From Gammaproteobacteria bacterium (GTDB lineage Bacteria; Pseudomonadota; Gammaproteobacteria; Pseudomonadales; Pseudomonadaceae): a DNA stretch of 5,721 nt. The DNA lies in NCBI GenBank assembly GCA_012513235.1, contig JAAZCO010000081.1:1-5721 (forward strand), read 5' to 3'. Shown piece by piece: positions 1 to 4,275 of the stretch (the stretch's first letter is position 1; every line of letters begins with the position of its first letter). The position numbers and the translations under genes are program-made. A model generated the notes under the pieces. That model was given only the letters and a program-made list of their open reading frames with translations, ran no database searches and was not told the DNA's origin.

Positions 1-16
1 ATCTCGGAGAGACCGT

Positions 17-355
17 ATGAAATTAGTTACCGCCATCATCAAACCTTTCAAACTGGATGATGTACGCGAAGCATTATCGGAAATTGGCGTGCAAGGTATT
101 ACCGTGACTGAAGTTAAAGGCTTTGGTCGTCAAAAAGGCCACACCGAACTGTACCGTGGTGCTGAGTATGTTGTGGATTTCTTACCGAAAGTGAAAATTG
201 AAGTGGCGATTTCTGCAGCACAATTGGACCGCGTGATTGAGGCCATCAGTAAAGCGGCCAATACCGGCAAAATTGGTGATGGTAAAATCTTTGTGACAGC
301 CCTTGAGCAAGCGGTACGTATTCGTACGGGTGAAACGGGTTCAGACGCAATCTAA
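17..355 (+). CDS. glnK: Nitrogen regulatory protein PII, GlnK type
   Basis: This is a complete 112-residue PII signal protein, the usual family length. PII trimers sense ATP/ADP and 2-oxoglutarate in the cytoplasm and pass nitrogen status to glutamine synthetase adenylylation, NtrB/NtrC and the ammonium channel AmtB. Visible signatures are the T-loop segment YRGAEY at residues 46-51 with the uridylylation tyrosine Y51, the B-loop TGKIGDGKIFV at 83-93, and the C-terminal RIRTGE with arginines 101 and 103. The start MKLVTAIIKPF and the KIEVAIS stretch are closer to GlnK than to enterobacterial GlnB, although residue 54 is Asp as in GlnB. The ATG is preceded by GGAG at 6-9 with 7 nt spacing, so the start is secure. 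In Pseudomonas glnK is normally followed by amtB; here a terminator follows and no amtB is in the window. The promoter lies off the left edge, so sigma-54 control cannot be judged. Confidence 0.96.
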   Translation: MKLVTAIIKPFKLDDVREALSEIGVQGITVTEVKGFGRQKGHTELYRGAEYVVDFLPKVKIEVAISAAQLDRVIEAISKAANTGKIGDGKIFVTALEQAVRIRTGETGSDAI

Positions 356-424
356 ACACATGATGAGTGTGTTAGACATGATTTAGCAGAGTAAAATCAA
401 GCATCATTTACGCTGCCTTTATAC

Positions 425-468
425 GACTAAGGCGTAGCTCTAAAAAGAGTTGCGCCTTAGTCTTTTTT
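425..468 (+). terminator. Intrinsic terminator of glnK
   Basis: A 17-bp stem (425-441 paired with 446-462) is continuous apart from two G-U wobbles. It is closed by an AAAA loop and followed directly by six T residues (463-468). This is a textbook Rho-independent terminator, 70 nt after the glnK stop. A smaller hairpin overlapping the stop codon (355-360 AACACA with 368-373 TGTGTT) has no T-tract. A further 5-bp hairpin, GCCTA-AATA-TAGGC at 471-484, follows the T-tract. The mirror side lacks a T-run, so it works on the + strand. Confidence 0.93.
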
Positions 469-514
469 ACGCCTAAATATAGGCTCTATGACGGGTAAGC
501 AAGCTGTTTTTATA

Positions 515-576
515 AAAATTAAAAAAGAAGTTTTACCCATGGTTATTTTCTTTTTATCACACTAGAATGCGCGCCC
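515..576 (+). promoter_or_regulatory. Candidate sigma-70 promoter for sutA with AT-rich upstream block and GC-rich discriminator
   Basis: TAGAAT at 563-568 matches the -10 consensus at five of six positions. It is followed by GCGCGCC (569-575), a GC-rich discriminator. A 17-bp spacer would place a poor -35, TGGTTA, at 540-545. Just upstream, about 501-534 is almost pure A/T and could act as an UP element. AT-rich upstream DNA, a good -10 and a G+C discriminator are features of stable-RNA promoters under ppGpp control. The predicted transcript start is about 575-577, which leaves a leader of about 160 nt before sutA. This rests on pattern reading only, and the -35 is weak. GGGTAA (493-498) and TTACCC (533-538) form an inverted repeat around the AT-rich block and could be an operator. 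Confidence 0.45.
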
Positions 577-736
577 AACGCATCACAGTGATTGCCAGTT
601 GGCAGCGGTCGTTGTGCTCTACACAGAGTGCTGCCATCCAGTATTGCTGTAGCGATGCGAAACCCAATTCAGGTGCTAAATATGATTAGCGCCCCGATTT
701 AAAACTATCTTGCTGAAGGCAGGCTTGAGGTTGACT
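577..736 (+). promoter_or_regulatory. Structured 5' leader of sutA (possible small RNA or regulatory leader)
   Basis: No gene is visible here, but there are several pairing elements. CGCATC (579-584) pairs with GATGCG (654-659) and would close an 81-nt domain. Inside it TGGCAGC (600-606) pairs with GCTGCCA (630-636), enclosing CTCT (617-620) paired with AGAG (625-628). A competing hairpin uses TGCCA (593-597) with TGGCA (600-604), so the middle element can pair left or right but not both. The end of the leader holds the sutA ribosome binding site GAGG at 727-730. No tRNA T-arm motif, known riboswitch signature or T-tract was recognised. The function, if any, is unknown. Confidence 0.35.
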
Positions 737-1057
737 ATGTTTGATGATGAGTTAGAAACAGACGATTTAGATGTTGTGGACGATAGCGATCTAGATACTG
801 ATGATATCAGTCTGGACGATGTGGAAGACACTGATGAGATTGACGATGGCGAAGTAGACGACAGCCTGGATGATGGTTCTGATGCTGTTGTAGCGCCAGT
901 GCGTGCTAAAGCCAAAGCTAAAACAGCGATCAACGAAGATGATTTACCATCCGTTGAGGCCAAGCAGAAAGAGCGTGATGCGCTAGCCAAGGCCATGGAA
1001 GAGTTTTTGTCACGCGGTGGTAAAGTACAAGAAGTCGATAACAAAATTGACGTGTAA
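737..1057 (+). CDS. sutA: SutA-like RNA polymerase-associated transcriptional regulator
   Basis: This is a 106-residue, strongly acidic small protein. Residues 1-50 contain 27 Asp/Glu and no Lys or Arg. A short basic Ala-Lys linker follows (56-62, RAKAKAK). Then comes a conserved helix region: LPSVEAKQKERDALA at 70-84, then AMEEFL at 86-91 and RGGKVQE at 93-99. From memory, that block matches SutA of Pseudomonas aeruginosa, which binds the beta subunit of RNA polymerase and supports transcription, notably of ribosomal genes, during slow growth. In SutA the acidic N-terminal tail is flexible and needed for activity. The ATG at 737 has GAGG six bases upstream; an in-frame TTG at 710 has no such site and would add nine atypical residues, so 737 is chosen. 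The acidic head seems longer, and the tail after RGGKVQE shorter (only seven residues), than in the P. aeruginosa protein as I remember it. Its place beside glnK agrees with Pseudomonas gene order. Confidence 0.85.
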   Translation: MFDDELETDDLDVVDDSDLDTDDISLDDVEDTDEIDDGEVDDSLDDGSDAVVAPVRAKAKAKTAINEDDLPSVEAKQKERDALAKAMEEFLSRGGKVQEVDNKIDV

Positions 1058-1077
1058 GCGCAGCACTTAGCATGACC

Positions 1078-1119
1078 CACACAACGATCAAGAGCTGTTT
1101 AGAGCCTGATCGTTGTGTG
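1078..1119. terminator. Hairpin between convergent sutA and thioesterase genes, possible bidirectional terminator
   Basis: A perfect 13-bp stem (1078-1090 with 1107-1119; the arm reads CACACAACGATCA) encloses a 16-nt loop in which GCT (1094-1096) and AGC (1103-1105) could pair further. It lies 20 nt after the sutA stop and 26 nt after the thioesterase stop on the other strand. Its position suggests a shared terminator. Neither flank has a T-run, so termination without a U-tract, or a role in 3'-end protection, is equally possible. Confidence 0.5.
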
Positions 1120-1145
1120 TGGTGATTATGTTTACTGGCAGCGAA

Positions 1146-1622
1146 TCAGTCTTTTAGTGCTTTGTAACGTTCGCTTAATTCAACGCGAATGGCGCGGCGT
1201 TGTTGGGCATTAGCAAAGCGTCTGATTTCATCTTCAGTACTGGGCGTTAGTTTTGGTACTTCGACTGTTTTACCATTGCCATCAATAGCCACCATAGTGA
1301 AAAAGCAACTGTTGGTGTGGCGTACTAGTTTTTCATGAATATTTTCAGTAATAACTTTAATGCCCACTTCCAGTGATGTGCGGCCGGTGTAGTTGACTGA
1401 TGCTAAAAAAGTGACCAGCTCGCCCACATGAATAGGCTGGCGGAAGGTGACTTGATCCACGGATAACGTGACGACATAGCAACCCGCAAAACGGCTGGCA
1501 CAGGCATAGGCCACTTCATCTAAGTATTTCAGCAAGGTACCACCGTGCACGTTACCCGAGAAGTTAGCTTTATCTGGGGTCATTAAAACGGTCATGCTCA
1601 GTGTTGAGGATCCGGCTATCAT
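1146..1622 (-). CDS. Acyl-CoA thioesterase, hotdog-fold (YciA/ACOT type)
   Basis: This is a complete 158-residue cytoplasmic hotdog-fold protein. The family hydrolyses acyl-CoA to free fatty acid and CoA, often acting on short to medium chains or serving as CoA housekeeping. The diagnostic segment is at residues 20-36: NFSGNVHGGTLLKYLDE. It holds the HGG turn at the start of the hotdog helix, the conserved Asn of the ACOT7-like pattern, and Asp35, the position expected for the catalytic carboxylate in this family. The beta-sheet part continues through VTFRQPIHVGELV (58-70) and SCFFTMVAID (105-114). A charged helical tail (about 128-158, rich in Arg and Glu) is typical of this subgroup. The ATG at 1622 is preceded by a GAGA-containing purine stretch about 7 nt upstream. 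It converges on sutA. The substrate cannot be told from sequence. Confidence 0.9.
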   Translation of the reverse strand: MIAGSSTLSMTVLMTPDKANFSGNVHGGTLLKYLDEVAYACASRFAGCYVVTLSVDQVTFRQPIHVGELVTFLASVNYTGRTSLEVGIKVITENIHEKLVRHTNSCFFTMVAIDGNGKTVEVPKLTPSTEDEIRRFANAQQRRAIRVELSERYKALKD

Positions 1623-1660
1623 AATGTTCTCTTATTCTTGTGTAGGTCGCGTTAAGTAAT

Positions 1661-1692
1661 TCAGAGTAAAAAGCAATGCTACTTTACTCTGA
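1661..1692 (-). terminator. Hairpin after the SUKH gene, probable terminator
   Basis: A perfect 10-bp stem, TCAGAGTAAA (1661-1670) with TTTACTCTGA (1683-1692), starts 7 nt after the stop of the minus-strand SMI1/KNR4 gene. A small AGC/GCT stem can form inside the loop. The minus-strand tail reads ATTACTTAACG, so the U-tract is poor. A second palindrome, CTGATATCAG at 1689-1698, overlaps its base. It separates this gene from the thioesterase start at 1622. Confidence 0.5.
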
Positions 1693-1698
1693 TATCAG

Positions 1699-2109
1699 TC
1701 AGCTTTCTAGCCACACGTCGCGCACCCAGTGCCAAACGCTTTCCCAGGTTTCATCTTGCATCTCTTGTGATTCTTCATCCCAAGCCAAGACTTCGCCTTC
1801 TTCGTCATCCACTACATAGTAAATCGGAGCGTCATAACACAGCGGTATCAGGTTGCGTGGTAAGCCCAGATCCCATGCTGTGGAGGTCACTTCCGGTAAA
1901 TAGGTGTGCGAGTGTGGATCACTGGCCGTGACTGGCTCTAAGCGGCCATAGACCACGTCACTGACGGTCAGTAAGAACTCACGCAAAGCAAAGGGCAGAT
2001 GGATCAGGATTTGTTCTTGGATCTCAACCAGGCACTCTTCGTCAGGTAATTCTAGCGCTACCGGAACAGGTTCGTTGCGTTCACGCAGTTCATCAATAAC
2101 TTCTTCCAC
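1699..2109 (-). CDS. SMI1/KNR4 (SUKH) family protein
   Basis: This is a 136-residue acidic cytoplasmic protein that I place in the SMI1/KNR4 (SUKH) superfamily. Supporting segments are LPFALREFLL at 38-47, STAWDLGLPRNLIPLC at 76-91, the aromatic/acidic core YYVVDDEEGEVLAWD at 97-111, and the Trp-rich C-terminal helix WESVWHWVRDVW at 122-133. In other settings SUKH proteins are immunity proteins of polymorphic toxins. Here it stands alone among housekeeping genes with no toxin, so a general chromosomal member of unknown function is more likely. The start is GTG: an in-frame TAA lies three codons upstream and no other usable start codon occurs before the conserved part. The ribosome binding site is poor (a GAG about 9 nt before the GTG), suggesting weak translation. 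The upstream Tim44-domain gene is separated from it by a strong terminator. Confidence 0.8.
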   Translation of the reverse strand: MEEVIDELRERNEPVPVALELPDEECLVEIQEQILIHLPFALREFLLTVSDVVYGRLEPVTASDPHSHTYLPEVTSTAWDLGLPRNLIPLCYDAPIYYVVDDEEGEVLAWDEESQEMQDETWESVWHWVRDVWLES

Positions 2110-2147
2110 AGCGTTTTACTCGTGTTATTACAGGGTGTATTAAACAA

Positions 2148-2181
2148 CTAAAGCGGCGCCGTAGATCGGTCGCCGCTTTAG
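2148..2181 (-). terminator. Intrinsic terminator of the Tim44-domain gene
   Basis: A perfect 11-bp stem, CTAAAGCGGCG (2148-2158) with CGCCGCTTTAG (2171-2181), has a further CCG/CGG pairing (2159-2161 with 2167-2169) stacked above a one-base bulge. Transcribed on the minus strand it is followed by TTGTTTAATA, an interrupted but usable T-rich tail. It begins 17 nt after the Tim44-domain stop and ends 38 nt before the GTG of the next gene. Confidence 0.75.
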
Positions 2182-2197
2182 AGTGCACTAAAAAATA

Positions 2198-3040
2198 TTA
2201 AGCGTTTTGACGAATGCCAGCGATCAACCAAGGCTGGTTTTCACCGTTAGCGCGCTCCATGCGCCAGCTTTCACTGAAGGATTCACCCTGATCAAAGCGC
2301 GAGGTTTTAGCCACACCATGGAAAGTGATAGTGGCAACTGTGATGGCGCTTTCTTCTTCAACGCTGTCGAGCTCAACGCTCAGATCATCAATGTAAGTTG
2401 ATTGCATACCATCGCCTAAGCTGGCGCGCTCCTCAGTGAGGAATTTCAGTAGCTCAGGTGTCACAAACTCAGCGATCTGCTCCATTTCATTGGCATCCCA
2501 ATGCTGTTGCAGCGAATTGAAGTGACCTTCGGCTGCTTGCAAGAAGCTGGTTTCATTAAACCACGCTGGTGCGTTAATCACGGGCTTGCTCATGGTGGCA
2601 ACTGGCGCTGAACCACCGAAAATATTTTGTGCTGGCGTATACGCTTCCCGCTGCATGGCTGGACCACCGGCAGTGGCAGCTTGCGGCATTTGACGGCGAC
2701 GGCTGGCAATAAACTTAAAGATGACAAAGGCAATCAGGCCAAAAATCAGCATGTCCATGATTTGTAAGCCTTCAAAACCGCCACCCATAAACAAAGAGGC
2801 TAATAAACCACCGGCCGCTAGACCCATTAGCATCCCACCGATGCCACCAAAAGCAGGTTTAGCACCCGCGGCTGGCGCTGCTTTAGCGGGTGCTGCTGGT
2901 TTTTGTTGCTGCTGTTGCGCGGCTGGGCGTTGCTTCATGCCGCCAAAGGATTTACCACCGCCAAAACGACGTGCTTCCGCATCTAGGCTGAAACTAAAGC
3001 TTAAAAACAGCGCTAAGGCTATTGTGAGAAAACGTTGCAT
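2198..3040 (-). CDS. Tim44-domain membrane protein of unknown function
   Basis: This is a 280-residue protein. Residues 1-23 form a signal peptide with a hydrophobic core and a likely cut after AEA. RRFGGGKSFGG follows, the Gly/Arg-rich start typical of bacterial Tim44-like proteins. A low-complexity Ala/Pro/Gln segment with QQQQQ at 42-46 spans about 38-62. A Gly-rich hydrophobic stretch (about 64-88) and a clear membrane helix (about 93-112, ending in SRRR) come next. After a linker, residues 160-278 match the Tim44/TolA-like C-terminal domain, with LLKFLTEE (197-204), the TFHGVAK strand (239-245) and the closing ESWRMER and WLIAGIRQ segments. In mitochondria Tim44 tethers the import motor, but the bacterial proteins have no settled function. 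The domain probably sits on one face of the inner membrane. The ATG at 3040 has AAAAGG 7 nt upstream. Its own terminator follows. Confidence 0.85.
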   Translation of the reverse strand: MQRFLTIALALFLSFSFSLDAEARRFGGGKSFGGMKQRPAAQQQQQKPAAPAKAAPAAGAKPAFGGIGGMLMGLAAGGLLASLFMGGGFEGLQIMDMLIFGLIAFVIFKFIASRRRQMPQAATAGGPAMQREAYTPAQNIFGGSAPVATMSKPVINAPAWFNETSFLQAAEGHFNSLQQHWDANEMEQIAEFVTPELLKFLTEERASLGDGMQSTYIDDLSVELDSVEEESAITVATITFHGVAKTSRFDQGESFSESWRMERANGENQPWLIAGIRQNA

Positions 3041-3071
3041 AAAGTGACCTTTTATTATCAGGTTAATTTAA

Positions 3072-3097
3072 GCCGTCGGCTGAGAAGGACGGCCGAC
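3072..3097 (-). terminator. GC-rich hairpin after the TRAP-protein gene, possible terminator
   Basis: GTCGGC (3075-3080) pairs with GCCGAC (3092-3097), or alternatively GCCGTC (3072-3077) pairs with GACGGC (3088-3093). The two foldings exclude each other. It lies 43 nt after the minus-strand TRAP-protein stop and upstream of the Tim44-domain gene. The minus-strand tail GGCTTAAATT is a poor U-tract, so it may be a weak terminator or an attenuating structure in the Tim44 gene leader. Confidence 0.4.
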
Positions 3098-3140
3098 TGC
3101 TATAAAGATGTAAGTCAGTTAACAAACTATAGATTTGCGC

Positions 3141-4238
3141 TTAATCGCGCCAGTTATACAGTTCTTTTTCTGAAATTTCGTGCATCAAAGTGATTTGCTT
3201 TTGGAATGCTTGCATCGAATCCCAAATACGGCGATTGAGATCACTTTTGCTGGCTAAGTCTTCTAGCACCTTGGCTGATTCAACTTGCATTGCGTTCAGC
3301 ACTTCATCGGGGAAGCGGCGTAACTGCACATCCGCATCTTTTAATTCAGCTAAAGCACGGGCATTGTTCCAAGTGTAATCATCAAGCATATCGGCGTTAC
3401 CGGCACGAATGGCTTCAGTGACAATAGCTTGCAGATCAGCCGGTAAGCTGTTCCACGCCTCTTGGTTAATAATTAGCTCAATGACCGCTTGCGGCTCTTG
3501 CCAGCCGGGGTAGTAATAGTATTTTGCCGCTTTGTGCAGGCCAAAGGCTAAGTCGTTGTAAGGGTTGACCCAGTCTGAAGCATCAATGGCGTTAGTCTGT
3601 AGCGCAGTAAATACTTCGCTGCCCGGCAAGTTGACGGTTGTCGCACCTAAACGATCCAGTACTTCACCACCCAGACCCGGCATACGAATTTTTAGACCTT
3701 TAATATCGTCTAAAGTGTTAATTTCTTTGTTAAACCAACCACCCATTTGCATACCGGAGTTACCAATAGCAAAGGGCTTAACACCGAAAGGTGCGTAGGC
3801 TTCTTCCCAGAGCTTTAAGCCGTCGCCCTTGTGTAGCCAAGCATTCATTTCAATGGCGGATAAACCAAAAGGCACTGAAGTAAAGAATTGTGCCGTATCG
3901 GTTTTACCTTTCCAGTAATAAGCAGCGCCATGACCCATTTGTGCCGTGCCACGTGACACCGCATCAAAGACTTCCAGCGGCGGTACCAGCTCACCACCCG
4001 CGTAGACCTTAATGGTGATGCGACCGTCAGTCATGCTGTTGATGCGCTCAGCGACACGCTCAGCAGAGGTCCCTAAACCCGGATAGTTTTTTGGCCAAGC
4101 GGTGACCATTTTCCAGTTAAAGCTTTGTTGTGAGGCTGCGCTGGCTTGCGTGCTATCAGCAGCGTCTTCTTTACAACCCACAAGCGCTAAACACGCTGTG
4201 ACTAAAGCAGCAAAAGCAAAACTGTGGCGGCGTTTCAT
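3141..4238 (-). CDS. TRAP transporter solute-binding lipoprotein (DctP/TakP type)
   Basis: This is a complete 365-residue extracytoplasmic binding protein of a TRAP transporter, a family that delivers carboxylates and related acids to a DctQM membrane pair driven by the sodium gradient. Residues 1-22 are a lipoprotein signal with lipobox LVGC, so Cys22 should be lipidated; many TRAP binding proteins are instead free in the periplasm. The mature part begins with the first-strand motif NWKMVTAWPKNYPG (41-54). Hallmarks follow: VYAGGELVPPLEVFDAV (78-94), GMQMGGWFN (162-170), KIRMPGLGGEV (183-193) with Arg185 where the family binds the substrate carboxylate, and DASDWVNP (219-226) and GWQEP (245-249). 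Asp222/Trp223 and Glu248 look like the metal-site positions of TakP-like 2-oxoacid binders. AGGAG lies 5 nt before the ATG. It follows uvrD by 37 nt with no hairpin, so read-through is possible. No dctQ or dctM is adjacent. Confidence 0.9.
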   Translation of the reverse strand: MKRRHSFAFAALVTACLALVGCKEDAADSTQASAASQQSFNWKMVTAWPKNYPGLGTSAERVAERINSMTDGRITIKVYAGGELVPPLEVFDAVSRGTAQMGHGAAYYWKGKTDTAQFFTSVPFGLSAIEMNAWLHKGDGLKLWEEAYAPFGVKPFAIGNSGMQMGGWFNKEINTLDDIKGLKIRMPGLGGEVLDRLGATTVNLPGSEVFTALQTNAIDASDWVNPYNDLAFGLHKAAKYYYYPGWQEPQAVIELIINQEAWNSLPADLQAIVTEAIRAGNADMLDDYTWNNARALAELKDADVQLRRFPDEVLNAMQVESAKVLEDLASKSDLNRRIWDSMQAFQKQITLMHEISEKELYNWRD

Positions 4239-4275
4239 ATACGCTCCTGTATAAGTGTGAATACAAAAATGGGGT

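Noticed and set aside
577..660. A tRNA or tRNA-like gene in the sutA leader, suggested by the stable-RNA-type promoter
   Set aside because: There is no T-arm GTTCNANNC motif, no 7-bp acceptor stem and no anticodon arm of the right size.
710..736. TTG at 710 as an earlier start for sutA
   Set aside because: It has no Shine-Dalgarno sequence and adds nine residues unlike SutA, while the ATG at 737 has GAGG at the right distance.
676..1080. Open frame on the minus strand covering the whole of sutA, rich in Ser
   Set aside because: It is the antisense of the Asp/Glu-rich GAT/GAC codons of sutA, which read as Ser- and Ile-type codons backwards. It has no recognisable domain, and the + strand protein matches a known family.
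2721..3047. Pro/Ala/Cys-rich open frame on the + strand opposite the Tim44-domain gene
   Set aside because: The low-complexity composition arises from the Gly/Gln/Ala codons of the real gene on the other strand, whose signal peptide and domain are clear.
3190..3798. Short + strand open frames opposite the TRAP-protein gene
   Set aside because: They have no family signature or ribosome binding site and lie wholly inside a well-supported gene on the minus strand.
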